The notes under the pieces are model-generated. The model was not told the origin of the DNA. It ran no database searches and saw nothing but the letters and a program-made list of their open reading frames with translations. This document shows positions 1-7,689 of a stretch of DNA of 40,030 nucleotides, one piece after another (positions within the stretch are counted from its first letter, which is position 1; the number at the start of each line of letters is the position of its first letter). Position numbers and translations under genes: made by a program. The stretch is taken from NCBI GenBank assembly GCA_028284365.1, contig JANQRW010000034.1:1-40030 (forward strand), given 5' to 3'. The stretch comes from Marinicella sp. (GTDB lineage Bacteria > Pseudomonadota > Gammaproteobacteria > Xanthomonadales > Marinicellaceae).

Positions 1-275
1 ACGACCCCATGGATGGGGGAGGTAGAATCCTCAACGGATCAAGGATCGAAGTCTTGCTTGAATGCCGTAGCTCGTCCGAGGTAGTAAGACATGCTCGCCG
101 CGGTCTCGATCTCTGATCCAAACTCGATTCTAACACCGCCATCCTTGGCGGTGGCTTTCACTTTTGTCAGGAACACTTCGACTGAGCTCAGTGCAACGCA
201 AAAGTGAATAAAGACCCAAGAGTATTCCTTTATATACACCAACATTATTTATTTTCGATTATTTAAAAAAATGTA
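1..275. other. Left-edge region without a convincing gene
   Basis: About 200 bases here look richer in G and C than the AT-rich DNA that follows. They hold several hairpins: CCCCAT/ATGGGG at 5-18, CACCGCC/GGCGGTG at 134-153, and a nested palindrome at 157-208. A 68-codon - strand reading frame (39-245) spans the region, but it runs through the palindromes, has no recognisable domain and no clear ribosome binding site, so I do not call it a gene. It could be the remnant of a mobile element or an intergenic repeat cluster that continues left of the window. Confidence 0.4.
134..208. repeat. Hairpin plus nested imperfect palindrome
   Basis: CACCGCC (134-140) pairs with GGCGGTG (147-153) across a 6-base loop. 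Next to it, TTCACTTTTG (157-166) is the perfect inverted complement of CAAAAGTGAA (199-208). Inside that pair lie CACT/AGTG (174-177 and 190-193) and the 10-base palindrome CTGAGCTCAG (182-191). The arrangement resembles small dispersed palindromic elements. No second copy was seen in this window. Confidence 0.5.
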
Positions 276-305
276 TTTACAGCGCCAGATGACTTTGCTT
301 ATAAT
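276..305 (+). promoter_or_regulatory. Sigma-70 type promoter for the EAL/DUF6502 operon
   Basis: TTTACA (276-281), an 18-base spacer and a perfect TATAAT (300-305). Transcription would start near 312, just upstream of the EAL gene. No other gene downstream on this strand could use it. Confidence 0.6.
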
Positions 306-370
306 TAACCTGTTCAATTTTGACCATGTTTATGACTTTAATTGCATACCAACAAAAAAGCACCACTGAT

Positions 371-1036
371 ATGAAGTTTCATCTTCAGGAAATCAGGGGT
401 ACTGATATGCAAAGTCAAAATTGGTTCGAAATGTTGTATCGACCAACCAACATGCAAGGCAACATCAACGTTGAAAGGTATTTTAGGTCTTTAACCACAC
501 AACAAAAAATTGATTTAGACATTCAGATCTTCAATCAATTACCAAGGGTACTGGCTGAGTGCAAACCCGATCGTTTAAGCGTCAATCTAACGCCCATCAG
601 TTTATTAAGCAATGAATTTAAAAATAATCTGATGCGGTTGATAGACAGTCAATTGATAACACCTGAGAGAATTTGTATCGAAATCATCGAAATTCATTCT
701 ATGCCTACGCTTTCAGACAGTTCTATTGACCTGCTCAAGTATTTCCGTAATCGTGGCGGGTGGATTGCCTTAGATGATTTTGGTTCTGGGTTTGCTCATT
801 GGGATTTATTACAAATTGGGTTAATTGATGTTATTAAAGTTGCCAATCAAAACTTAACTCACAGACATGAGACACCAACTTTTACCGAAGGACTGGCAAA
901 ATTTGCCCACGCTATGGGTATCAACACTGTACTTGAAGGTGTTGAGACAGAAATTGATTTTGAAAAAGGAATAAGACAGGGTTTTAAAAATTTTCAAGGG
1001 TGGTATTTTAATTCGGAAAGGGATCAAGGTAGTTAA
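371..1036 (+). CDS. EAL-domain protein (cyclic-di-GMP phosphodiesterase family), single domain
   Basis: Stand-alone EAL domain of about 221 residues with no GGDEF, PAS or receiver domain and no membrane segment. Family enzymes hydrolyse cyclic di-GMP to pGpG. Counting from the ATG at 371, the expected metal and substrate residues appear present: E20 in an EML version of the signature, N72 in VNLTP, E104/E107 in EIIE, D135-D136 in DDFGSG, K156, E189 in LEGVET and Q209 in FQGW. The usual Asp two residues after the lysine (KID) is Ala here (KVA), so reduced activity is possible. Start uncertain: in-frame TTG 320, ATG 326, 332 and 407 also exist; 371 keeps the first strand of the fold and fits a transcript starting near 312. 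The stop lies 5 bases before the DUF6502 gene, so the two are probably cotranscribed. Confidence 0.8.
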   Translation: MKFHLQEIRGTDMQSQNWFEMLYRPTNMQGNINVERYFRSLTTQQKIDLDIQIFNQLPRVLAECKPDRLSVNLTPISLLSNEFKNNLMRLIDSQLITPERICIEIIEIHSMPTLSDSSIDLLKYFRNRGGWIALDDFGSGFAHWDLLQIGLIDVIKVANQNLTHRHETPTFTEGLAKFAHAMGINTVLEGVETEIDFEKGIRQGFKNFQGWYFNSERDQGS

Positions 1037-1041
1037 AATTT

Positions 1042-1884
1042 ATGGCTAAGAACAACACAGCAAGACACAAAAACTTATCTTTCAGCAGTTCATGGTTAGA
1101 TTTCATTAAAACTTCGATCAGACCCATGGTGAAAATTCTGGTAAAAAATAAAGTTGAGTTCAAATCGTTTTCAAATTTATTACGAGAACTTTATGTCGAA
1201 GAGGGCGAAAAATATATCCTAAAAAACAGCAGTAACTCGCGTGGGAAAATATCTTCTATCGCACACCAAACAGGCCTTGACCGCCGCGAGGTTTCCACAA
1301 TCATTAAAGCCAAGGACACAGCCACACACACTGAAGTCGCTCGCTCCAGAGAGGGAAATATACTTGACCATTGGGTGACAAACCCAACTTTTTGTGATGC
1401 AAATGGAAAACCAATTCCGCTTAAAAGGAGTGGTTCAGGCCTTTCTTTTGAAGTTCTCACTCAACGATTTGGTAAAAATATCAGTCATGGCCCTATCCTT
1501 GAATCATTCATAGAAGCTGGGTGTGTGAAAATCATTGACAATAAAGTTCACCTGATTAAAAAGTTATTCATACCCAATCAACCAGCCAGTCCAGAGAAAA
1601 TTAACATTGCTGCAAAATCCATAAAAAGACTAACAAACACAATACATCATAATTTAGAAAACAAAGACAATACTAATTTTCAGCGTAATTTGTTTTCATT
1701 AAAAATTCCAACTGATAAAAGAGCGGAATTTAAATATGAGGTTAACCTAATGATGACGAATCTTTTTGAAAAAGACATCATTCCCCAATTTGAAGAAATA
1801 GAACAAAAATATGAGAAGCACACTGTGCCTAAGTATGAATCAAGGTTAGGGTTGGGTTTTTTCTATTTCGAAGAATTAGAGTAA
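1042..1884 (+). CDS. DUF6502 family protein
   Basis: 280-residue soluble protein that I recognise as DUF6502. The N-terminal half has the family pattern of an SIRPMVKIL helix, a FSNLLRELYVEEG segment, and a helix-turn-helix-like TGLDRREVSTII segment around residues 78-90. It is followed by a WVTNPTFCDANGKPIPL stretch and a winged-helix-like FEVLTQRFG...GPILESFIEAGCV part. This suggests nucleic-acid binding or a regulatory role, but no function is established to my knowledge. It sits between the EAL gene (5-base gap) and the repeat protein (29-base gap), so it may control or be controlled with that exported protein. The C-terminal 80 residues are charged and specific to this protein. Confidence 0.75.
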   Translation: MAKNNTARHKNLSFSSSWLDFIKTSIRPMVKILVKNKVEFKSFSNLLRELYVEEGEKYILKNSSNSRGKISSIAHQTGLDRREVSTIIKAKDTATHTEVARSREGNILDHWVTNPTFCDANGKPIPLKRSGSGLSFEVLTQRFGKNISHGPILESFIEAGCVKIIDNKVHLIKKLFIPNQPASPEKINIAAKSIKRLTNTIHHNLENKDNTNFQRNLFSLKIPTDKRAEFKYEVNLMMTNLFEKDIIPQFEEIEQKYEKHTVPKYESRLGLGFFYFEELE

Positions 1885-1913
1885 AAATTTTAAAGAATTT
1901 CCGGAGAGTAATA

Positions 1914-2558
1914 ATGATTAGCAGACACATAAAAAGCAACAGCTTAATAGCAGAAACAGAAGGCACAGGTATTTCAATGGCTGAGACAGAAGGAACAGAT
2001 ATTTCAATGGCAGAAACAGAAGGAACAGACATTACCAATCAAGCATTGAATGTATTTTTTAGAAAAAAGATAATGCTGGCCATCACTTGTCTTTTATTTT
2101 TCAGCCAATCATTGCTGGCCTCAGAATTGCAACTTCATACCACCGATAAAGATGTATTCAAAGGTATTTGGTTAACTGATAGTGGGATCAGTTTTGTTGA
2201 AGGCTATCAGGACAGAGAGAACATAACTTTATTTGTAAAACAAACTTTATTGGGTGATAAAGCCACAGAAAATGGTACCGGACGCAAAGCCACAGAAAAT
2301 GGTACCGGACGCAAAGCCACAGAGAATGGTACCGGACGCAAAGCCACAGAGAATGGTACTGGTAATAAAGCCACAGAGAATGGTACTGGTAATAAAGCCA
2401 CAGAAAATGGCACTGGGAACAAAATATTGTCAGTCAATCTAAACTGTAGCAGTGCTAGAAAATACAGTGTTACAGTAGAAAGTGAAAACGGTGAAAACCA
2501 TATTCAAGCAGCTATAGATTCTGTTACCATCAACGGCAAACAGCTCAGCTGTAAATAA
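1914..2558 (+). CDS. Small exported protein with two tandem-repeat arrays and an internal signal peptide
   Basis: 214 residues, no recognised domain. Residues 13-42 are three copies of a 10-residue AETEGTxIS(M/N) repeat. Residues 51-70 look like a Sec signal peptide: KK, a hydrophobic run, then SLLAS before ELQ. Residues 116-169 are six copies of KATENGTG(R/N), and the C-terminal part has two cysteines (NCSS and LSCK). ATG 1914 has a good ribosome binding site (GGAG, 8 bases upstream), whereas Met54 (position 2073), which would put the signal peptide at the N terminus, has only an A-rich stretch before it. The product may therefore be made with a 50-residue extension before the signal sequence, or the true start may be Met54. 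Both repeat types share a T-E-x-G-T core. Probably periplasmic or surface exposed; function unknown. Confidence 0.65.
   Translation: MISRHIKSNSLIAETEGTGISMAETEGTDISMAETEGTDITNQALNVFFRKKIMLAITCLLFFSQSLLASELQLHTTDKDVFKGIWLTDSGISFVEGYQDRENITLFVKQTLLGDKATENGTGRKATENGTGRKATENGTGRKATENGTGNKATENGTGNKATENGTGNKILSVNLNCSSARKYSVTVESENGENHIQAAIDSVTINGKQLSCK
1950..2039 (+). repeat. Three in-frame 30-bp tandem repeats
   Basis: Three consecutive 30-base units encode AETEGTGISM, AETEGTDISM and AETEGTDITN. The units differ at a few bases, mostly at third codon positions or the G/D codon. Whole-unit gain or loss would keep the frame. Confidence 0.9.
2259..2420 (+). repeat. Six in-frame 27-bp tandem repeats
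   Basis: Six 27-base units encode KATENGTG followed by R (units 1-3) or N (units 4-6). Units 1 and 2 are identical and units 4 and 5 are identical, which indicates recent duplication. The length, divisible by three, keeps the downstream frame when copy number changes. Confidence 0.95.
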
Positions 2559-2580
2559 CAACCAAACAGTAAGTTTTATA

Positions 2581-2613
2581 GAGCCTTTTTAGATGCAAAA
2601 ACTTTAAAGGCTC
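2581..2613. terminator. Possible weak terminator hairpin after the repeat-protein gene
   Basis: GAGCCTTT (2581-2588) pairs with AAAGGCTC (2606-2613) across a 17-base loop. No run of T follows on the + strand, so termination here is tentative. Confidence 0.3.
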
Positions 2614-2693
2614 ATAAAAAAGAGGGAGGAGTAATAATAAAAAGAAACAGAGCCACGATATTTTATGTGCTCATTAGAACATGTGATTTATGA

Positions 2694-2738
2694 GGTACAA
2701 CTTGCTTATTCACACACACACTTAAAGCGAGTTGTACC
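2694..2738. repeat. Inverted repeat between convergent genes
   Basis: GGTACAACTTGC (2694-2705) and GCGAGTTGTACC (2727-2738) form a 12-base stem with one mismatch and a 21-base loop containing a CA repeat. It lies just beyond the 3' end of mazG and between two convergent transcripts. It may slow RNases or aid termination, but there is no T-run on either strand. Confidence 0.45.
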
Positions 2739-2748
2739 GAATAAACCG

Positions 2749-3507
2749 TTATTTATGTTCAGCTTTGACCTGGTTCCATAACTCATCCAGAGCCTCCAGG
2801 TCAAAGTTTTGTTTTTCTGGTTCATTTGCTCTTGCGATCTTTTCCACCTGCCTAAACCTTCTTTCAAACTTCTGGTTGGCTTTTCTCAAGGCAGAGGACG
2901 GATCAACAGATAAATGCCTGGCGATATTAGCCACAACAAACAACAAATCACCCAACTCCTCCTCAATGTGATTTTTATCAGCTTCAATAATGGCTTCTTT
3001 TAGTTCGTTTGTTTCTTCATTCAGCTTATCAAATACGTAACTCACATCAGGCCAATCAAACCCAGTCACAGCAGCATATTTGGTTAATTTAACTGCTTTC
3101 AGTAACTCTGGTAAATTCTTGGCTATTCCATCCAAAACACTCTCTTTATGTTTACTTTTATGTTTTTCCCACGCTCTGGTTTGTTCTTGGGCAGTCAGTT
3201 TAGGTGCATCTGGTTGAAACACATGTGGATGTCGAACAATCATTTTTTCAACCACAGCATTAACCACGTCATGGAAATCAAAATGCTGAGCCTCAGTAGC
3301 CATTTGTGCATGAAAAACAACTTGAAACAACAAATCACCCAATTCAGACTTCAAAGCTTTCATGTCATTTTGTTCAATGGCATCAGCCACTTCATAAGCT
3401 TCTTCGATGGTATAAGGAGCAATGGTTGAAAAATTTTGCTCTAAATCCCAAGGACAACCGTTTTCAGGGTCACGCAGGGCTTTCATAATCTTTAATAATT
3501 TTTCCAT
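2749..3507 (-). CDS. mazG: Nucleoside triphosphate pyrophosphohydrolase MazG
   Basis: 252 residues, close to the usual length of MazG (about 260). It hydrolyses NTPs and dNTPs to the monophosphate and pyrophosphate, and in E. coli it lowers ppGpp and removes damaged nucleotides. Two MazG repeats are visible, each with EExxE and ExxD-type metal-binding helices: EEAYEVADAI with ELGDLLFQVV in the first half, and EETNELKEAI with ELGDLLFVVA in the second. Last gene of a tight - strand operon; its start is 9 bases after the stop of the sensor kinase gene. Confidence 0.93.
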   Translation of the reverse strand: MEKLLKIMKALRDPENGCPWDLEQNFSTIAPYTIEEAYEVADAIEQNDMKALKSELGDLLFQVVFHAQMATEAQHFDFHDVVNAVVEKMIVRHPHVFQPDAPKLTAQEQTRAWEKHKSKHKESVLDGIAKNLPELLKAVKLTKYAAVTGFDWPDVSYVFDKLNEETNELKEAIIEADKNHIEEELGDLLFVVANIARHLSVDPSSALRKANQKFERRFRQVEKIARANEPEKQNFDLEALDELWNQVKAEHK

Positions 3508-3516
3508 AACTAATAT

Positions 3517-4875
3517 TCAAGGTGGCAGCACAACTTTAAAACATGCACCAGCCAGTGATTCATGAGATTTAATTTCAAGTTCACCCTGATAGGACTCAAC
3601 AATATCAGTCACAATAGATAACCCAATGCCATGCCCTTTGACTTTTTCATCACCCCTGACACCGCGCTTCAATAATTCAGCACGCTTGTCTTCAGGAATC
3701 CCCGAACCATCATCTGCTATTTCAATGACTAATCCTGTTCTGCGGCGACCTTCCATGTACAAAGTTTTCACCAAAACATCAATATTGGAATCACACCACT
3801 TGAAAGCATTTTCTAATAAATTACCCAAAACCTCCATCAAGTCGCCCTTCTCACCGTAAAACTCTGCACCTGGAGCAATTTGAGTTTCTACATGAATGTT
3901 TTTTCTGGGATGAATTTTCTTTAAAGTGTTAATAATTTTATCCAAAACATCAATAACAGGTACTCCAGTCACAAAAGTTCGGTGACCAGCCACAGCCGCC
4001 CGCTTTAATTGATAGGCTACAATCTCATTCATATTCATGACTTGTTGTTGTACCAAATCTTTGTCTATTTCACTGCCCTCAAGTTCTGAATGAATAACCG
4101 CCAATGGCGTCTTCAGCGAGTGTGCCAAATCACCTAAAGTTCGTCTTTGACGTGATAGGTTATTGCGTTCGTTTTCGATCAAACGGTTCAAACTGGTCGT
4201 TAAGCCACGCAGTTCACTGGGATAGTTTTCTGAAAAAATGAGCTCATCACCTTTTTCCAGCTTTAACAAATCCGCTGTCAAGCGTTTCAACGGCTTAGTG
4301 GCCCAATGCATGATAACCCACTGTACACAAACCAATACCGAACTGATTACAATCAGCCATGTTAACAATGTTTCTTCAAACTCTGCCAACTCTCGATAAA
4401 AATTTCCTGCATCTTCAGTAACCGAAACGGTTAATTCAATCGAACCATTTTCATCAACCAAAGAAAACCCTTGGCGCATCCGAAATAAACGCTCTCCATT
4501 GAACTCAAGCGGCGCATCGAACACCCGTTCATTCACTGTCACCTCTACCACTTCAGGCAATTCCTGCCCTAAAACTGATGGAGATTGCCAGCGCTGTTCA
4601 CCAACAATGATTTGGGCATACATACCCGAACCAGGACGTTCCATTCTTGGTGTGGGTAAATATTCGGGGAAAATGAGGTTATTGCCTTGAACTTCTGTGT
4701 TTGAAATGATGCCCAAAACATAACTTTCAAGACGCTCTTTAACCAAATGTAAGGTTTTTTCCTTGAAGGCTTGATCCATCACGATACCAATGGCAGCCAA
4801 AGCCACCAGCAGCGCAATACTTGAGGTAACCAATACCCTTTTAGTCAGAGATACCCTTTGGGTCACAGAAATCAT
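3517..4875 (-). CDS. PhoQ-like sensor histidine kinase
   Basis: 452-residue inner-membrane kinase. Membrane segments at about residues 12-34 and 168-190 flank a periplasmic sensor of some 130 residues. A HAMP-like linker follows, then the H box GDLAHSLKTPLAV with phospho-acceptor H252, the N box NLLENAFKWC, and ATP-lid motifs DDGSGIP and GHGIGLSIV. The AHSLKTPLAV form of the H box is typical of PhoQ-type kinases. It pairs with the response regulator immediately upstream (23-base gap). The sensor lacks an obvious acidic cluster like the E. coli PhoQ Mg-binding patch, so the signal should not be assumed to be magnesium. Confidence 0.85.
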   Translation of the reverse strand: MISVTQRVSLTKRVLVTSSIALLVALAAIGIVMDQAFKEKTLHLVKERLESYVLGIISNTEVQGNNLIFPEYLPTPRMERPGSGMYAQIIVGEQRWQSPSVLGQELPEVVEVTVNERVFDAPLEFNGERLFRMRQGFSLVDENGSIELTVSVTEDAGNFYRELAEFEETLLTWLIVISSVLVCVQWVIMHWATKPLKRLTADLLKLEKGDELIFSENYPSELRGLTTSLNRLIENERNNLSRQRRTLGDLAHSLKTPLAVIHSELEGSEIDKDLVQQQVMNMNEIVAYQLKRAAVAGHRTFVTGVPVIDVLDKIINTLKKIHPRKNIHVETQIAPGAEFYGEKGDLMEVLGNLLENAFKWCDSNIDVLVKTLYMEGRRRTGLVIEIADDGSGIPEDKRAELLKRGVRGDEKVKGHGIGLSIVTDIVESYQGELEIKSHESLAGACFKVVLPP

Positions 4876-4898
4876 TGTCCAGGACCTGTTATCACATG

Positions 4899-5576
4899 CT
4901 AGTCTTTGGAGCGCATGCGGTAACCACGACCACGCAAGGTTTCAATGTATTTGGTATCTGGGTCGATGGTTGCCATCTTTTTCCTTAAACGACCTACAAA
5001 AACTTCGATTACATTGCTGTCACGATCATAGTCTTGATGGTATATATGCTCGGTTAAGGTGGTTTTTGATACCACTTCATTTTGATGGTGCAATAAATAC
5101 TCTAACACTTTGTATTCATATGAGGTCAAGTCAAGGACCTCTCCCCTAACTGTAACCTCTTGTGTGCTCATATTCATTGATAGCCCACCACAACTAATCT
5201 CAGGGGTGGTGTTACCACTGGATCGACGCACCAAAGCATTAACACGAGCTAAAAGTTCAGGAAAGTGAAATGGTTTTACCAAATAATCATCAGCCCCGGC
5301 ATCCAAACCCATGACCTTGTCCTGCCACGAACCACGTGCTGTTAGCACAATAATCGGAAATTCAACACCATCCTTACGTAAGGTCTGAATCACTTCCATA
5401 CCTGAAATTCGGGGTAAACCCAAGTCAATAACGGCCACATCAGCAGGATACTCCTGCCCTTTGTACAAACCATCTTCACCATTGTCAGCGGCATCTACCA
5501 CGTAGCCAACTTCTTCGAATCTTTTTATTAATGTATTTCTGAGGTTTTCGTCGTCTTCAATTAACAATACGCGCAT
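4899..5576 (-). CDS. PhoP-like OmpR-family response regulator
   Basis: 225 residues: receiver domain (residues 1-115) with acidic pocket D8-D9, phospho-acceptor D51 in VIDLGLP, T79 in LTARG and K101 in LVKPF; then an OmpR-type winged helix with DSNVIEVFVGRLRKK and the C-terminal ETLRGRGYRM hairpin. This is the PhoP/QseB-like subgroup. Cognate kinase downstream. The exported Asn/Arg-rich protein gene ends 5 bases before its start, so the regulator is cotranscribed with housekeeping genes djlA and rpe unless internal promoters exist. Confidence 0.9.
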   Translation of the reverse strand: MRVLLIEDDENLRNTLIKRFEEVGYVVDAADNGEDGLYKGQEYPADVAVIDLGLPRISGMEVIQTLRKDGVEFPIIVLTARGSWQDKVMGLDAGADDYLVKPFHFPELLARVNALVRRSSGNTTPEISCGGLSMNMSTQEVTVRGEVLDLTSYEYKVLEYLLHHQNEVVSKTTLTEHIYHQDYDRDSNVIEVFVGRLRKKMATIDPDTKYIETLRGRGYRMRSKD

Positions 5577-5581
5577 AAATT

Positions 5582-6073
5582 TTAATTATCGTTGTCTTTA
5601 CTGTTGGATGAGGATCTACTGCGACGAGGCGTTCTTTGCACTTCGCGCCCAGTCGACTGTCTTTTGGTGTAGTTATTTGAGTTCGGCCTTGGTCTTGAGC
5701 TCCGAGGTTCAATTCTCATAACATTGCGGTTGTTACTCCGATTGTAGTTGCGACCATTATTTTGATTGCTGTTATATCTTTCACTACGCTGCGGCTCATT
5801 TTTGAACCTGTTATGCCAGGTTTGCGGGCTGCTATGGTCACTGTTGTTTTGAGCAAAATTCGAACTTCTACTGGCTCTTTTATGGATGGTTTTAACCGTA
5901 CCATTGGTAGTTAGAACCTTAATTTCATGTTTGCCATTAATGGTGCGTGCAGAAAGCACCCTGCCTTGAGATTTAGCCTCAGTAACAGCTTGGTTCAGAG
6001 TCATGCCACGACTCTTTGCATCCACTTGGATGCTGGCCAAACTGAGTAAAACTATGACAATTATTGCTTTCAT
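5582..6073 (-). CDS. Exported Asn/Arg/Ser-rich protein with PepSY-like N-terminal part
   Basis: 163 residues with a signal peptide (MKAIIVIVLLSLASIQVDA). The mature start (MTLNQAVTEAKSQGRVLSARTINGKHEIKVL over residues 24-54) resembles the small PepSY-type fold that often precedes PhoPQ-like systems in gammaproteobacteria. Residues 65-163 are low complexity, rich in Asn, Arg, Ser and Gln, and very basic, so the protein may bind polyanions in the periplasm. Being next to the two-component genes makes it a candidate accessory or inhibitor of the kinase; that is inference. Confidence 0.7.
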   Translation of the reverse strand: MKAIIVIVLLSLASIQVDAKSRGMTLNQAVTEAKSQGRVLSARTINGKHEIKVLTTNGTVKTIHKRASRSSNFAQNNSDHSSPQTWHNRFKNEPQRSERYNSNQNNGRNYNRSNNRNVMRIEPRSSRPRPNSNNYTKRQSTGREVQRTPRRSRSSSNSKDNDN

Positions 6074-6082
6074 GGGTTTATT

Positions 6083-6766
6083 CTACCCCACTTGACTGAA
6101 TTGCTGCTGAATCATTTGGCGCATATTTGTGATGGTTTTGGCATAATCGGGGGAATTGAATATGGCAGAACCAGCCACAAAGGTATCAGCACCCGCTTCT
6201 GCAATTGTGCCAATATTACTTACTTTAACCCCGCCATCTACTTCTAGCCTGATATCCAGGCCTGAATCATCAATCAGCTTGCGTACAGCTCTGAGCTTAT
6301 CAAATGTACTGCTGATAAACGATTGTCCGCCAAAACCTGGGTTAACACTCATCAATAAGATCATATCTAACTTATCCATCACATGTTCTAAAACATGTAC
6401 CGGTGTGGCTGGATTTAGCACCAGTCCAGCCTGACAACCCTGTTCTTTAATTAACGCCAAAGAACGATCAATGTGTTCTGATGCTTCAGGGTGAAAAGTT
6501 ATGATACTGGCGCCGGCTTGGGCAAAATCACCGATGATGCGATCAACGGGCTTAACCATCAAATGCACATCAATAGGGGCTGTAACACCAAAATCTCTTA
6601 ATGCTCTGAGCACCAATGGCCCAATAGTCAAATTAGGAACATAATGATTATCCATCACATCAAAATGAACCCAGTCTGCACCAGCATTCAAGACTGCCTC
6701 AGTATCTTCACCTAAACGCGCAAAATCAGCAGATAAAATCGATGGTGCAATGATAAATTCAGTCAT
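6083..6766 (-). CDS. rpe: Ribulose-phosphate 3-epimerase
   Basis: 227 residues, the usual family length. It interconverts D-ribulose 5-phosphate and D-xylulose 5-phosphate in the pentose phosphate pathway. Expected motifs are present: [13 protein letters not shown] at the N terminus, [17 protein letters not shown] with metal and catalytic residues, [19 protein letters not shown], and EVDGGV with the second catalytic Asp. It lies 51 bases downstream of djlA and 9 bases upstream of the exported basic protein. Confidence 0.97.
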   Translation of the reverse strand: MTEFIIAPSILSADFARLGEDTEAVLNAGADWVHFDVMDNHYVPNLTIGPLVLRALRDFGVTAPIDVHLMVKPVDRIIGDFAQAGASIITFHPEASEHIDRSLALIKEQGCQAGLVLNPATPVHVLEHVMDKLDMILLMSVNPGFGGQSFISSTFDKLRAVRKLIDDSGLDIRLEVDGGVKVSNIGTIAEAGADTFVAGSAIFNSPDYAKTITNMRQMIQQQFSQVG

Positions 6767-6817
6767 ATTTATTTGTTAGGTAAAGTGCTCTGGATTAGCC
6801 CCATTATACAACGCTGG

Positions 6818-7624
6818 TTACCATCCTTTAAGGTCTTTAACCTTTTCCCATGCCAATTGTACCTGTTTCGCCTTTTCTTCAGCCACCTTCATCATTTCTG
6901 GTGGCAAGCCCCTGGCTACCAATTTATCTGGATGGTGCTGGCTCATCAAACGTTTGTAAGCTTTTCTGATGGTGGCTTTGTTGTCATTCTGATTCACACC
7001 CAATACCTGATAAGGGTTGAAAGGTGCTTGCCTGTTAGTGGATCTTTGGCGACTTTGCTGATGACCATCACCACGTTGTTTCTGATAATTTGTATTCTGG
7101 CCAGCAAAACCACGCATTTTCATCATGGCATAGAGCAACTGGACAGGATAACCGATTAGCTGACAAACCCGTTCAATCAACTGTTGCTCTGCCCGCGAAA
7201 TCATCCCATCTGCTTCAGCCACATCCACCAACATCTCCAAAAAGATTTGCTTCAATGACAAGGAACGTTTTGCAAACTGTCCAAACTGTCGTAAGGCGCT
7301 TTCGATGTCATGATTACTGTCTTTGCCCTGGTTGAACAGGCCAATGGCACGTTGCCTCATTTCATTATTCAGGTTCATGTGTCGCATGATGTTTTCAGCT
7401 CGGTTAATCTCCGAAGTTGAAACCTGGCCATCAACTTTTGCCAAGCGCCCCATGGTCAAAAACAAAGCATTAAAGAAACTTTCCTGGGTCTGTTTTTTAT
7501 TGGTGCTGGCCAGTTTAGGTCCAACCAATCGCTGCTCAACCGAATAACCCAGCCAAGCAGCAAAAATCATACCGAGGTAACCACCAAACTTAAAACCTAA
7601 AATACCTCCAATGATAATACCCAT
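6818..7624 (-). CDS. djlA: DjlA-type DnaJ-like membrane co-chaperone
   Basis: From the ATG at 7624 the protein has 268 residues, matching DjlA (271 in E. coli). An N-terminal glycine-rich membrane segment (GIIIGGILGFKFGGYLGMIF) is followed by a TerB-like central domain (about residues 45-165), then a Gln/Arg-rich linker and a C-terminal J domain with the HPD motif in SQHHPDKL. J domains stimulate the ATPase of DnaK. The longer frame from 7699 would add 25 residues before the membrane segment and overlap purC, so the internal Met is preferred. First gene of the - strand operon and divergent from purC. Confidence 0.93.
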   Translation of the reverse strand: MGIIIGGILGFKFGGYLGMIFAAWLGYSVEQRLVGPKLASTNKKQTQESFFNALFLTMGRLAKVDGQVSTSEINRAENIMRHMNLNNEMRQRAIGLFNQGKDSNHDIESALRQFGQFAKRSLSLKQIFLEMLVDVAEADGMISRAEQQLIERVCQLIGYPVQLLYAMMKMRGFAGQNTNYQKQRGDGHQQSRQRSTNRQAPFNPYQVLGVNQNDNKATIRKAYKRLMSQHHPDKLVARGLPPEMMKVAEEKAKQVQLAWEKVKDLKGW

Positions 7625-7689
7625 ACTAAATATTTGCTTCGTTAGTTGTCCATCGCTAAAATACACACTTTGCCTTGTTAGCAAGCAGC

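Noticed and set aside
39-245. 68-codon - strand frame at the left edge
   Set aside because: It runs through the palindromes, has no convincing ribosome binding site and no recognisable domain; chance opening in GC-richer DNA is likelier.
2259-2420. CRISPR array
   Set aside because: The units are contiguous, in frame with a protein and have no spacers.
2207-2442. Extra open frames on both strands over the 27-bp repeats
   Set aside because: Any frame through a 27-base repeat stays open if one unit lacks a stop. The exported-protein frame has the ribosome binding site and the operon context.
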